Of a stretch of DNA of 64,000 nt, positions 1 through 9,065 are shown piece after piece. Source of the stretch: Pseudoduganella rivuli (GTDB taxonomy: Bacteria; Pseudomonadota; Gammaproteobacteria; Burkholderiales; Burkholderiaceae_D). The stretch covers positions 47,202-111,201 of the forward strand of contig NZ_WKJJ01000024.1 in the NCBI RefSeq assembly GCF_009674485.1. The letters run 5' to 3'. The first letter of the stretch is position 1. Each line of letters begins with the position of its first letter. A program made the position numbers and the translations under genes. Below the pieces are notes generated by a model that saw nothing but the letters and a program-made list of their open reading frames with translations, did not search any database and had not been told where the DNA came from.

Positions 1-3000
1 CAACCTGCACGGTCTTCAGTGCGGCGATCACGTTGGTGCGCAGGCCGATGATGTCGGACGTTTCAATCGCGGCAATCGCATCGGACGTCAGCGCAGCGAA
101 CTGTGCGGTCGACAGGCCGGACAACTGCGACGACGTCATGGCCACCACTTGCGAGGTGGTCAAGCCTTCGGCCAGTTGCTTGGTGGTCATGGCGGCCACT
201 TGCGACGACGTCATCGCGCCGATCTGGTCGGTCGTGATGGCGGCCACCTGGTCGGTGGTCATGCCCGAAATCGCATTGGTCTTCAGCGCGGCCAGGTCGT
301 TGGTTTCCAGCGCAGCGATGGCGGCGGTGCTCAGGCCGGCAACTTGCGAGCTGGACAGGGCTGCAACCTGGTTGGTCTGCAATGCCACGATCTGGTCGGT
401 ATCCAGCGCATTCAGCTGCACGGTCTTCAGGCCGGCAATCGCGCTGGACTTCAGCACGGACAGGTCGTCGGTTTCCAGCGCGGCGACCGAATCGGACGAC
501 AGCGCAGCCACTTGCGACGAGCTCAGGATGGATGCCTGCGCCGTGTTCAGTGCAACGATCTGGGCGGTGTTGAAGCCGTTGGCCAGGGCGTTGGTGGTCA
601 GGGCCGCGACCTGGTTGGTGCCCAGGTTGTTGACCTGGTCGGTGGTCAGTGCAGCGATCTGATGGGTCTTCAGGCCGGCAATGATGTTGGTCTTCAGGCC
701 GATGATGTCCGACGTTTCAATCGCGGCAATCGCTTCGGTCGACAGCGAGCCGAACTGAACCGTGTTCAGGGCGCCCAGCTGGGCCGAGTTCAGCGCAACC
801 ACCTGGCTGGTGGACAGGCCGTTGGCCAGCTGGTTGGTGGTCATGGCGCCGACTTGCGACGACGTCATCGCGCCGATCTGGTCGGTGGTCAGGGCCGCCA
901 CCTGGTCGGTGGTCATGCCGGAAATCGCATTGGTCTTCAGCACGGCCAGGTCGTTGGTTTCCAGCGCGGCGATGGCGGCGGTGCTCAGGCCGGACACTTG
1001 GGCGCTGGACAGTACGGCAACCTGGTTGGTGCCCAGGGCCACGATCTGGTCGGTATCCAGGGCGTTCAGCTGCACGGTTTTCAGGCCGGCAATCGCGCTG
1101 GACTTCAGGACGGACAGGTCGTCGGTTTCCAGGGCGGCGATCGAATCGGACGACAGCGCGCCGACTTGAGCCGAGCTCAGGGTTGCAGCCTGCGCGGTGT
1201 TCAGCGCAACGATCTGGGCGGTGTTGAAGCCGTTGGCCAGGGCGTTGGTGGTCAGCGCGGCGACCTGGTTGGTGCCCAGGTTGTTGACCTGGTCGGTGGT
1301 CAGTGCGGCGATCTGGTGGGTCTTCAGGCCGGCAATGATGTTGGTCTTCAGGCCGATGATGTCCGACGTTTCAATCGCGGCAATCGCTTCGGTCGACAGC
1401 GAGCTGAACTGAACAGTGTTCAGGGCGCCCAGCTGGGCCGAGTTCAGCGCGACCACCTGGCTGGTGGACAGGCCGTTGGCCAGCTGGTTGGTGGTCATGG
1501 CGCCGACTTGCGACGACGTCATCGCACCGATCTGGTCGGTGGTCAGGGCCGCCACCTGGTCGGTGGTCATGCCGGCGATCGCGTTGGTCTTCAGTGCGGC
1601 CAGGTCGTTGGTTTCCAGCGCGGCGATGGCGGCGGTGCTCAGGCCGGCAACTTGGGCGCTGGACAGCACGGCAACCTGGTTGGTGCCCAGGGCAACGATC
1701 TGGTCGGTATCCAGGGCGTTCAGCTGCACGGTTTTCAGGCCGGCAATCGCGCTGGACTTCAGCACGGCCACGTCATCGGTTTCCAGGGCGGCGATCGAGT
1801 CGGACGACAGCGCGGCCACTTGCGACGAGCTCAGCGTTGCAGCCTGCGCCGTGTTCAGCGCGACGATTTGCGCCGTGTTCAGGCCGTTGGCCAGTACGTT
1901 GGTGGTCAGCGCGGCGATCTGGTTGGTGCCCAGTGCGCCCACCTGGTCGGTGGTCAGTGCGGCAGCCTGGTGCGTCTTCAGTGCGGCAATCGCGTTGGTC
2001 TTCAGTGCGGAAATGTCATCCGTGCCGATCGCGGCGATGGCGTCGGACGTCAGCGCGCCGAATTGCGTGGTGTTCAGTGCGCCCAGCTGGGTCGACGTCA
2101 GGGCGGCCACCTGGCTGGTGGTCAAGCCTTCGGCCAACTGCTTGGTGGTCAGGGCCAGTACCTGGCCCGAGGTCAGCGCGCTGATCTGGTCGGTGGTGAT
2201 GGCGCCCACCTGGTCGGTGGTCAAGCCGGCAATCGCGTTCGATTTCAGCGCGGCCAGGTCATTGGTTTCCAGGGCGGCGATGGCGGCGGTGCTCAGCGAC
2301 GATACTTGCAGGCTGGACAGGGCGGCAACCTGGTTGGTGCCCAGTGCCACGACCTGTTCGGTATCCAGCGCATTCAGCTGCACGGTCTTCAGGCCGGCAA
2401 TCGCGCTGGTTTTCAGGGCGGCCAGGTCGTCGGTTTCCAGTGCGGCGATGGAGTCGGAGGTCAGGGCAGCGACTTGCGACGAGCTCAGCGTTGCAGCCTG
2501 GGCCGTGTTCAGGGCCACGATTTGCAACGTCGACAGGGCATTGGCCAGCACGTTGGTGGTCAGTGCGGCGATCTGGTTGGTGCCCAGGTTGGCAACCTGG
2601 TCGGTGGTCAGGGCAGCAGCCTGGGCCGTTTTCAGGGCGGCGATCTGGCTCGACTTCAGGCCGGCCAGGTCGGACGTTTCAATCGCGGCGATGCCATCGC
2701 TGGACAGTGCGCCGAACTGGACCGTCGACAGGGCGCCCAGTTGGCTGGAATTCATTGCTGCAACCTGGCTGGTGGACAAGCCATTGGCCAGCTGGTTGGT
2801 GTTCAGTGCGCCGACTTGGGCGTTGGTCAGTGCGCCGATCTGGTCGGTGGTGACGGCGACGATCTGATCGGTGGTCAAGCCGCCGATGGCGCTCGATTTC
2901 AGCGCGGCCAGGTCATTGGTTTCCATCGCAGCGACGGCATTGGTGGTCAGTGCGGCCACTTGTGCGCTGCCGAATACGGAAACTTGCTGGGTGTTCAGCG

Positions 3001-3400
3001 AAACCACCTGGTCGCTGGTCAGGACACCCATCTGTACAGTTTTCAGGCCGGCAATCGCGCTGGTTTTCAGGGCGCTGATGTCGTCGGTTTCCATCGCGGC
3101 GATGGAGTCGGACGACAGCGCAGCCACTTGCGCGGAGCTCAGGACGGCAGCCTGGGTCGAGGTCAGGGCGACGATCTGGTTGGTGGCGAGGCCGGTCGAC
3201 AGTTGCAGCGTGGTCATTGCTGCAATCTGGTTGGTGCCCAGCGAACCGATCTGGTCGGTGGTCAGCACGGACAGTTGCGTCGACTTCAGGGCTGCGATGG
3301 CGTTGCTGCGCAGGCCGGTAATGTCCGACGTTTCAATCGCAGCCAGCGCATCCGTGTTCAGCGCGGCGGCTTGCAGCGTGGTGATCGCGCCGAACTGGGA
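1..3400 (-). repeat. Tandem 654-bp super-repeats inside the octapeptide-repeat gene
   Basis: A landmark beginning CAGGCCGGCAATCGCGCTG recurs at 428, 1082, 1736, 2390 and 3044, each time exactly 654 bp apart. That is 218 codons, which equals 25 octapeptides plus 2 nonapeptides. The leftmost two or three copies are much more alike at DNA level than those near the gene start, so duplication or gene conversion is recent towards the 3' side. Confidence 0.85.
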
Positions 3401-3619
3401 CGAGGTCATCGCCGCAGCCTGCGACGTGGACAACACACCCAGCTGGGCCGTATTGAATGCCGGGATCTGGGACGAAGTAAATACCCCCATTTGATCCGTG
3501 GTCAGAGCACCGAATTGGTCGGTATTCAAACCGGCAATGTCGGAGGTCGCCAGACTGGCAATCTGCAAAGTCGATAAATTAGCAATCTGCAACGTAGTCA
3601 AGCTGGTGACGATGCTCAT
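1..3619 (-). CDS. Giant octapeptide-repeat protein, C-terminus beyond left edge
   Basis: Open from an ATG at 3619-3617 to the window edge, giving at least 1206 residues without a stop. A good Shine-Dalgarno (AGGAG, 7 nt upstream) supports the start. There is no signal peptide; the protein begins MSIVTSLTTLQIANLS and is almost wholly made of 8-residue units of the type (S/T)-T-x-Q-(I/V)-x-A-L, e.g. TTDQIGAL, SSAQVAAL, TNDLAALK. A few 9-residue units (TTNALANGF, TNQLANGLS) interrupt the register. The composition is Thr/Ser/Ala/Leu/Gln rich and lacks Cys and aromatic clusters. The S/T-x-x-Q/E pattern resembles a helix N-capping box, so a solenoid of short helices is possible; a beta-solenoid is the alternative. 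Proteins with such repeats in related bacteria are, as I recall, loosely annotated as haem-utilisation or beta-strand-repeat proteins, without proof. Secretion or surface roles are inference only; any C-terminal secretion signal lies outside the window. Confidence 0.85.
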   Translation of the reverse strand, partial: MSIVTSLTTLQIANLSTLQIASLATSDIAGLNTDQFGALTTDQMGVFTSSQIPAFNTAQLGVLSTSQAAAMTSSQFGAITTLQAAALNTDALAAIETSDITGLRSNAIAALKSTQLSVLTTDQIGSLGTNQIAAMTTLQLSTGLATNQIVALTSTQAAVLSSAQVAALSSDSIAAMETDDISALKTSAIAGLKTVQMGVLTSDQVVSLNTQQVSVFGSAQVAALTTNAVAAMETNDLAALKSSAIGGLTTDQIVAVTTDQIGALTNAQVGALNTNQLANGLSTSQVAAMNSSQLGALSTVQFGALSSDGIAAIETSDLAGLKSSQIAALKTAQAAALTTDQVANLGTNQIAALTTNVLANALSTLQIVALNTAQAATLSSSQVAALTSDSIAALETDDLAALKTSAIAGLKTVQLNALDTEQVVALGTNQVAALSSLQVSSLSTAAIAALETNDLAALKSNAIAGLTTDQVGAITTDQISALTSGQVLALTTKQLAEGLTTSQVAALTSTQLGALNTTQFGALTSDAIAAIGTDDISALKTNAIAALKTHQAAALTTDQVGALGTNQIAALTTNVLANGLNTAQIVALNTAQAATLSSSQVAALSSDSIAALETDDVAVLKSSAIAGLKTVQLNALDTDQIVALGTNQVAVLSSAQVAGLSTAAIAALETNDLAALKTNAIAGMTTDQVAALTTDQIGAMTSSQVGAMTTNQLANGLSTSQVVALNSAQLGALNTVQFSSLSTEAIAAIETSDIIGLKTNIIAGLKTHQIAALTTDQVNNLGTNQVAALTTNALANGFNTAQIVALNTAQAATLSSAQVGALSSDSIAALETDDLSVLKSSAIAGLKTVQLNALDTDQIVALGTNQVAVLSSAQVSGLSTAAIAALETNDLAVLKTNAISGMTTDQVAALTTDQIGAMTSSQVGAMTTNQLANGLSTSQVVALNSAQLGALNTVQFGSLSTEAIAAIETSDIIGLKTNIIAGLKTHQIAALTTDQVNNLGTNQVAALTTNALANGFNTAQIVALNTAQASILSSSQVAALSSDSVAALETDDLSVLKSSAIAGLKTVQLNALDTDQIVALQTNQVAALSSSQVAGLSTAAIAALETNDLAALKTNAISGMTTDQVAAITTDQIGAMTSSQVAAMTTKQLAEGLTTSQVVAMTSSQLSGLSTAQFAALTSDAIAAIETSDIIGLRTNVIAALKTVQV

Positions 3620-4108
3620 TTCATTCTCCTAGGGGTACTACAGAATTCTGAGTGGGTATGAAAGGGAGCCGACTGGCGCCATTCCCTACCGATGTTTTAA
3701 AAAGTCTTGCTTGAATTTGTGTTCACAACTGCTGAAACCAGTCGCCGAAGACTCCGCTTTTCATTCTTAACGACAACAGAGCCGTTTACTTTAGTAAACA
3801 AAAGGGGGCAGTTTGGCCCTCAATCCGACGGTGCGCCAAGTACAAAGCGACCGCTGCAAGCCTTTCGTTAAGTAAACTTTTAACGGCTAAAGTTTACGGG
3901 ACGCAATTACGAGTATAACGTAAGTGTTCCAGGCAAAATTTGCCTTGGGGCACCTTTTTTCGCATTGTCTCCGGTCTGCAACTAGGCAGTCATGCAAGTG
4001 ACAAGCTGTCACCACGAAGTGGCTAGACAGGTTGGCACAGCTTATTTTATGAAGGAAATACAACCGGCAGATGACAAGCAGACCGCCCTTCCCGCCCCTG
4101 TTCGCCGT
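3620..4108. other. Intergenic leader region, no gene seen
   Basis: This stretch lies upstream of the repeat-protein gene and downstream of the solute-binding protein gene, both leftward. It holds two GTAAAC-type inverted repeats (3784-3799 and 3872-3897), a 15-bp palindrome at 3931-3945 (AGGCAAAATTTGCCT) and a possible -10 box on the minus strand (TATACT, 3917-3912). I found no convincing reading frame. Confidence 0.5.
3784..3897 (-). promoter_or_regulatory. Paired GTAAAC inverted repeats, possible operator
   Basis: GTTTACT-TT-AGTAAAC occupies 3784-3799 and GTAAACTTT-8 nt-AAAGTTTAC occupies 3872-3897. Both share the GTAAAC half-site. The second lies just downstream of a plausible minus-strand -10 (3917-3912), where a repressor or a 5'-leader hairpin could act on the repeat-protein gene. 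No regulator is identified. Confidence 0.35.
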
Positions 4109-4858
4109 TTAGCGGTAGCGGTTGACGATGTCCTGGTAGGCGCCGTCGGCGCGCATGGCTTTCAGCGCCGCATTGAAACGGTCGCGCACGTCGCGGTCGG
4201 CAAAGGCGGCGGCAAACACGGTGGTATTGGGGAAAATGTCGTGGTATTCCACTTCGTCGTCGGTTTTCATGGACCCGGCCAGCTGGCGCCGGTACCAGTG
4301 GAAGACGTAGCGGTCGACCACGATGACGTCGACCCGGCGCGCCCAGAACACGCGGGCCTGGGCATCCTGGGTGCTGCTCTGGAAGTAATTGTCGCGGAAA
4401 CGCCCCTGTTCATCCGGCCGGTAGCGCGCTGCGAAGGCCGGTCCCAGGTCGGCCCAGCCCCGTTGCCAGATGACGAAGCGGTATTGGTCGAGGTCCATGT
4501 CGCTGGCCAGGCGGATGCGGTCGGCCTTGCGGGAAATCGCGATATTGACGTACTCGACCACGCCGTCCGAGTAATACACGCCCGGCTCGTCCTTGCCATG
4601 GACCGACATGATGATATCGGCCTGCCCGCCTTTCAGCGCCGGCAGCATACGGGATTTCGACATCACTTCGCTTTTCATGCCAAAACCCAGCCGGGCCAGC
4701 GCGGCGCGCGCCACATCGACTTCGATACCGGCCACATTGCCGGCGCCATCCACATACACGTACGGGGGACGGTCGATATTGAAGCCGACCTTGAGGTCGG
4801 CCGCCGGCACGGACTGGCAAGCCAGCACCAGGGCAATCCAGATGGACCAGCGCGTCAC
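4109..4858 (-). CDS. Periplasmic solute-binding protein, SBP_bac_3 family
   Basis: 249 aa with a GTG start at 4858 preceded by GGGAG. The N-terminal hydrophobic segment (about residues 5-19, ending VPAAD) looks like a signal peptide. The mature part has the family-3 fold pattern: an opening strand LKVGFNIDRPPYVYVD, then the segment IEVDVARAALARLGF, then a lobe with KGGQADIIMSV. Such proteins bind amino acids or similar small molecules for ABC uptake or sensory systems. No permease or ATPase gene is adjacent, so this may be an orphan binding protein. It is divergent from the similar protein starting at 4983, with about 120 bp between. Confidence 0.8.
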   Translation of the reverse strand: MTRWSIWIALVLACQSVPAADLKVGFNIDRPPYVYVDGAGNVAGIEVDVARAALARLGFGMKSEVMSKSRMLPALKGGQADIIMSVHGKDEPGVYYSDGVVEYVNIAISRKADRIRLASDMDLDQYRFVIWQRGWADLGPAFAARYRPDEQGRFRDNYFQSSTQDAQARVFWARRVDVIVVDRYVFHWYRRQLAGSMKTDDEVEYHDIFPNTTVFAAAFADRDVRDRFNAALKAMRADGAYQDIVNRYR

Positions 4859-4982
4859 AATGTCTCCCGGGGCCGTCGCATGATGGCATCGTTATATATA
4901 GATAGCGCGACAATCTGACTGTAATGCAGCCGCCGGCATGGGACAAGCGCCGGGCGGCGGAAAGTGCTACCCTCGCCACAAC

Positions 4983-5717
4983 ATGAAGCGCAGACCATTC
5001 CTGACCTTTGCCGCGCTCAGTGCGGCCTTGCCCCATGCCGGCGCGGCGCCGCTGGCGGCGATGCGCATCGTCACCACCCATTTGCCGCCACTGGTGCTGG
5101 AAAACCAGCCGAAACGCCCCGGCGCATTGCAGGAACTGGTGGCGGAATTGTGCAAACGCGCGGGGCTGTCGCCAGACACGGCGTTCGTCCCGTGGCGCCG
5201 CGCCCTGTTCCTGGCCACCACCATGCCGGCCACGGCGATTTATCCGCTGACCCGGCTGCCGGAGCGGGAAGCGCAATTCCGCTGGCTGGCGCCGCTGTAC
5301 GACGAACATTATGTTTTTGTCGCCCCGCGCGGCAAACGCTTCGACATCGGCCAGCCCGAACGGATGAAAAACACCCGCATCGCCATACTGCGGGGTGCGG
5401 CGCAAATAGTGATGTTGCGGGAACTGGGCTACCACCACTTTGTCGAAGCCCGGTCCATCGACGAAGTCCACCGCTTCCTGGTGGGCGGCATGGCCGACGC
5501 TTCGTTTGGCGAACGCAACATCATCCGCGCCTCGCTGAAAAGCCGTCACGCGGAAGCGGATTTCGACGTCAGCGCGCCGGTGCGCACGACCACCGCCTGG
5601 CTGGCGGGTTCGCTGGATTTCACGGCGGACGATGCGCAACTGTTCAAGCGCTTGGCCGACGCCATGGCGGCCGATGGCGCCAGCAAAAAGATCCTGGCGA
5701 AATACGGGCTGGAATAA
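4983..5717 (+). CDS. Periplasmic solute-binding-like protein (SBP_bac_3 type)
   Basis: 244 aa if started at the ATG at 4983, which gives a compact signal peptide (MKRRPFLTFAALSAALP, Ala-rich cleavage region). An in-frame ATG at 4938 would add 15 residues with no membrane logic; neither start has a strong Shine-Dalgarno. The mature part opens MRIVTTHLPPLVLENQ and contains LVAELCKRAGL, as in the short divergent SBP_bac_3 proteins of betaproteobacteria, and lacks the usual glutamine-binding signature. Ligand unknown. It is divergent from another family member (4109-4858) and convergent with the SPFH gene, with which it shares a terminator. Confidence 0.75.
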   Translation: MKRRPFLTFAALSAALPHAGAAPLAAMRIVTTHLPPLVLENQPKRPGALQELVAELCKRAGLSPDTAFVPWRRALFLATTMPATAIYPLTRLPEREAQFRWLAPLYDEHYVFVAPRGKRFDIGQPERMKNTRIAILRGAAQIVMLRELGYHHFVEARSIDEVHRFLVGGMADASFGERNIIRASLKSRHAEADFDVSAPVRTTTAWLAGSLDFTADDAQLFKRLADAMAADGASKKILAKYGLE

Positions 5718-5752
5718 CGCCGCGGCGCGGGGTATGGCGCCGCGGCGTTATT
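5713..5752. terminator. Bidirectional terminator hairpin holding both stop codons
   Basis: A perfect 16-bp stem (AATAACGCCGCGGCGC at 5713-5728 with its complement at 5737-5752) encloses an 8-nt loop. The stop codon of the rightward gene (5715-5717) is in one arm and the stop codon of the leftward SPFH gene (5750-5748) in the other. Confidence 0.75.
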
Positions 5753-7685
5753 CCTTGCCGGGCGTGGCCGCCAGTTCACGCGCCTTGATGGCGCTCATCA
5801 AGCCCAGCAAGGTGCTGAAGGCGTTGCTGTCGGCGCCGCCCATCTGCACTTGCGGCACCAGCGGCACTTTCGCCGCTTCAAACGCTTCGGCCAGGCGCAG
5901 CATCACGGTTTGCGTCAGCTGCTTGTCGGCGCCCTCGCCCTGCATGGCTTCAGACTTGGCCTGGATCGCCGCCGCTTCCGCCTCGCCCACCGAGCGGATC
6001 GCGGAAGCGCGGCCCGAACCTTCCATCTCTTGCTTGAAGCGTTCGGCCTGCGCCAGCGCCTCGATTTCCTGGCGGCGCTTCTCGGCCGCCTTGACGTTGG
6101 CCGCACCCTGGTTTTCCTTGATCGAGATGTCCACCAGCGAGCCGGTCAACTCTTTCTGCTTGGCGGCGCGCTGCTCGGCTTCGTTCAGCTCGCGCTCCTT
6201 GTCGGCGGCGATCTGCTTTTGCGCGAACGTTTCCACCTGTTCGCGCGCGATCTGGCGGTCGCGCAACTGCGCCATGATGTTTTCGATCTTGTTGTCGCCT
6301 TCCTGGGGTTTCGGCGTGCCGATCAACACTTCCTGGAATTCCAGCGAATAGGCCTGGAAGCGCTGGCGCATGTCTTCCGACGCGTTGGCCTGCAATTCGC
6401 TGCGCGACTGGATCAGTTCAATGAAGGTCTTGGTCTGTGACACGTTCTTGAAGTACGACGACACCATCGGGTCCAGCGTCTGTTCCACCAGTTGCGCCAC
6501 ATTGCCGAAGCGCTGCACCACCATCGGCGCCTTGCGGTAATCGATGTGCACCACCACCGACAGCGGCAATTGCGGTTCGAATGCATCCTTGGTAATGAGC
6601 GTGATTTCGCGCAGGTTCTTGTCGAAGTTGGAGCCGCTTTCGCCCGACTTCCACATCAGCACAAAGTTCGTGGTGGGCACCAGTTCGATCTTGCCCGCGT
6701 ACGTGTTGAACGCGTACTTGCCAGGCATGAGCGGATCGCGCCAGACGCCGCGGCAACCGCTTTCCACCAGTTCGCCGTGCGTGTATTCGGTGCCGGACAA
6801 GTCGGCGCCCTTGTGGCCGGTATAAGACACCACCACACCGACAAAGCCGACCGGGATCACGGTTTTCTTGATGAATTCCACCGTCGCGAACAGGCGGTTG
6901 ATGAAGTACGTGCCCTCCACCAGCACCCGTTCCTGGCGGCCGCGGCGCCCGCCGGCGGCGAGGAATTTTTCCGGCTCCTGGAACGCGTTGTGGCTGTCCC
7001 CGACATCGGGCGCCAGCAATTCATCCTTCACCAGGCCGGGACCGTCCTGCACCGTCACCACGGCCAGCTGGTCGGAATCGTGCGAGCCGGTGGTTTCCTT
7101 GATCACGACCGGCGTAAAGCCGCTGCGTTCATCGAGCAAGCCGCGCATCTGCTCGTAATACGCCTTTTCCTTGGCGTCCAGCGACATCGAGTACGTCGCC
7201 TCTTCCGTCATCACGACAAACAGGGCGGGATTGATGATGTGCGTCCCTTCGCGCAGGATCATGCGCTGCGGGCCTTTCTGGCCGCCGTTGCCAAGGAAGG
7301 CGCGCACGTCGCGGAAGTCGGCAATGGCGGCATTGTCGGCCAGCGTCTGTCCGGCGGGCAGGTCGATGCCGTCGCGCGCGAAGACGTAGCCGATGGTGCC
7401 CTGCGTGACGGACACCATGGGATGAATGTGGACGCGGTACTGGAACGGCGCGAAGAAGTGGAAACCACCACGGCGGAGTTCAGGTTGCAGGCCGGCTTCG
7501 CCGTTCAATGCGAGCAACCCGCTTTGCACGGAGCCGGAAGGGCTCCACAGTTTTTCGACGACCCCGATACGGTCGTTCGGGATGTACTTGATGACACCAG
7601 AGACCAGCAACAGCAACAACACGATCAACAATACAGCGGCGACTACCATCAGGCCGACTAACGGGCCAGCAAGCAGGCTAGACAT
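5748..7685 (-). CDS. SPFH/Band 7 (flotillin-like) membrane protein
   Basis: 645 aa. The N-terminus carries one strongly hydrophobic segment (about residues 5-31), then IPNDRIGVVEKLW, the usual entry into an SPFH/Band 7 domain. A second membrane-linked module follows near FIKKTVIPVGFVGVVVSY. The C-terminal third is a charged Ala/Glu/Lys/Gln coiled coil (ERELNEAEQRAAKQKEL and similar), as in flotillins. The protein probably forms oligomeric scaffolds at the inner membrane. It is longer than a typical flotillin (about 450-500 aa) because of an insertion in the SPFH part. It is single, not next to an NfeD gene, and shares a terminator with the convergent upstream-numbered gene. AAGG sits 7 nt before the ATG. 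Confidence 0.8.
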   Translation of the reverse strand: MSSLLAGPLVGLMVVAAVLLIVLLLLLVSGVIKYIPNDRIGVVEKLWSPSGSVQSGLLALNGEAGLQPELRRGGFHFFAPFQYRVHIHPMVSVTQGTIGYVFARDGIDLPAGQTLADNAAIADFRDVRAFLGNGGQKGPQRMILREGTHIINPALFVVMTEEATYSMSLDAKEKAYYEQMRGLLDERSGFTPVVIKETTGSHDSDQLAVVTVQDGPGLVKDELLAPDVGDSHNAFQEPEKFLAAGGRRGRQERVLVEGTYFINRLFATVEFIKKTVIPVGFVGVVVSYTGHKGADLSGTEYTHGELVESGCRGVWRDPLMPGKYAFNTYAGKIELVPTTNFVLMWKSGESGSNFDKNLREITLITKDAFEPQLPLSVVVHIDYRKAPMVVQRFGNVAQLVEQTLDPMVSSYFKNVSQTKTFIELIQSRSELQANASEDMRQRFQAYSLEFQEVLIGTPKPQEGDNKIENIMAQLRDRQIAREQVETFAQKQIAADKERELNEAEQRAAKQKELTGSLVDISIKENQGAANVKAAEKRRQEIEALAQAERFKQEMEGSGRASAIRSVGEAEAAAIQAKSEAMQGEGADKQLTQTVMLRLAEAFEAAKVPLVPQVQMGGADSNAFSTLLGLMSAIKARELAATPGKE

Positions 7686-8028
7686 ACATACCTTTCGGTT
7701 GTGGAGAAGACTGGGAATACGGATGCGGACAGGACGACGTCCGTGCGGCGCGAAGGCGCACGCAAGAGGCGGGCGCCGTCAGCGCGGCGGCGGCGCCGCG
7801 ACGGGAGAATTCGGGGAGTGGGGGTTGGCATATGCCGTTTTGCACAAGCCGGTCGCGTGGGCGATCAGGCGGGGCAGAGGGGGCGCGGAACGCGCCGGTG
7901 ACACTGAATCAAACACGATTATTGTTGTTGCTCTTCAGTAAGTTCGTGAATTCATTCTGGCATAAATTGATAAAAATTAAAGATGCTGCACTGCGATTAG
8001 AGGAAGGACTCTAAAAACCGCAACGACA
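7686..8028. other. Intergenic region, no gene seen
   Basis: 343 bp between the leftward SPFH gene start and the end of the LysR gene. The half nearest the LysR gene is A+T rich (about 7905-7995) and is the likeliest place for the SPFH promoter; I could not fix -35/-10 boxes. No credible reading frame or hairpin terminator was seen. Confidence 0.4.
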
Positions 8029-8946
8029 TCAGGCAGCGCGCCGCAGGGCCGGCTCGGCGGCAAACAGCGCTTCCAGCCAGCGCGCGAATGCCTGCATCTT
8101 GGGCGACGCCATGCGCCCCTGCGGATAGACCAGCGATACGGGCATCGGCGTCGGCGGCGTATCGTGCAACACCTGCACCAGCGCGCCGCTGGCGAGGTGG
8201 CGGTCCGCCAGGTAGGTGGCGGTCTGTATCAGGCCCAGCCCCTGCAGGCCCAGCGTGACGTAGCCTTCGGCGTCGTTGGTTGCCAGCATGCCGGCCATGT
8301 CGATCTTGCGCACCGCGTCGCCATCGATGAAGGCCCAGTCGAAGGGGCGTCCGGTCCGCCCCGAAAAATGCAGGATGGCCGTATGCCGCGCCAGGTCGTC
8401 CAGCGATTGCGGCGTGCCATGCGCGGCGAGATAGGAAGGCGCGGCGCAGGTCACGAAGCGCATGGTGCCGATCTGGCGGCCGATCAGCGCGGAGTCCTGC
8501 AGCTCGCCCGCGCGCAGCGCGCAATCGATGCCTTCGCGCACCAGGTCCGCCAGCCTGTCGCTGAGGCTGAGCACCAGTTCAACATCCGGATACGCGCGGC
8601 GGAATTCCCCCAGCCGGGGCAGCACCACGTTGCGGCCCACCGCGCCGCCCAACTCCACGCGCAGCCGGCCCTGCGGCCGCGTGGCATCGCTGGCGCGGAA
8701 CGGCGCTTCGGCTTCGTCCACGGCGGCAAGGATGGCCATGCAATGGCGGAAGTAGGCAGCGCCGTCACTGGTCAGCGACAGCGTGCGCGTGGTGCGCTGC
8801 AACAGTTGCGTGCCGAGATAGGCTTCCAGCTTCTGGATGGTTGCCGTCAGCGCGGCGCGCGGCAGGTCGAGCGTTTCCGCCGCCTTGGTGTAGCTGTTCG
8901 CCTCCACGATGCGGACAAAGGTTTGCATGGCTTTCAGGCGGTCCAT
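8029..8946 (-). CDS. LysR family transcriptional regulator
   Basis: 305 aa from the ATG at 8946, chosen over the ATG at 8964 because AGGAG stands 5 nt before it. The N-terminal winged HTH is clear (LKAMQTFVRIVEANSYTKAA, residues about 4-60), followed by a LysR effector-binding domain with GRLRVELGGAVG and the segment IDCALRAGELQDSALIGR. It belongs to the large group regulating a divergent neighbour: the MFS transporter begins 119 bp away in the opposite direction. The effector is unknown. Confidence 0.9.
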   Translation of the reverse strand: MDRLKAMQTFVRIVEANSYTKAAETLDLPRAALTATIQKLEAYLGTQLLQRTTRTLSLTSDGAAYFRHCMAILAAVDEAEAPFRASDATRPQGRLRVELGGAVGRNVVLPRLGEFRRAYPDVELVLSLSDRLADLVREGIDCALRAGELQDSALIGRQIGTMRFVTCAAPSYLAAHGTPQSLDDLARHTAILHFSGRTGRPFDWAFIDGDAVRKIDMAGMLATNDAEGYVTLGLQGLGLIQTATYLADRHLASGALVQVLHDTPPTPMPVSLVYPQGRMASPKMQAFARWLEALFAAEPALRRAA

Positions 8947-9065
8947 CGCGCTCCTGACGTTCATTGTTCATTTAATGTGAAAAGTATAGGGCATTTGTTT
9001 GCTAATTATCTTTGCCGCACCGTCCCGCACAATGGCTGCAACCTTTCCACCACTGGAGTTTCCTC

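Noticed and set aside
149..3577. A long open frame on the plus strand opposite the repeat gene (more than 1100 codons)
   Set aside because: It is the antisense of the octapeptide repeat; periodic GQxxG-type translation is a by-product of the repeats, and no start signal fits. The minus-strand gene has a proper ribosome site and protein-like composition.
1..3619. Possible CRISPR array
   Set aside because: The periodicity is 24 bp and 654 bp in frame, with no unique spacers of fixed length between identical repeats.
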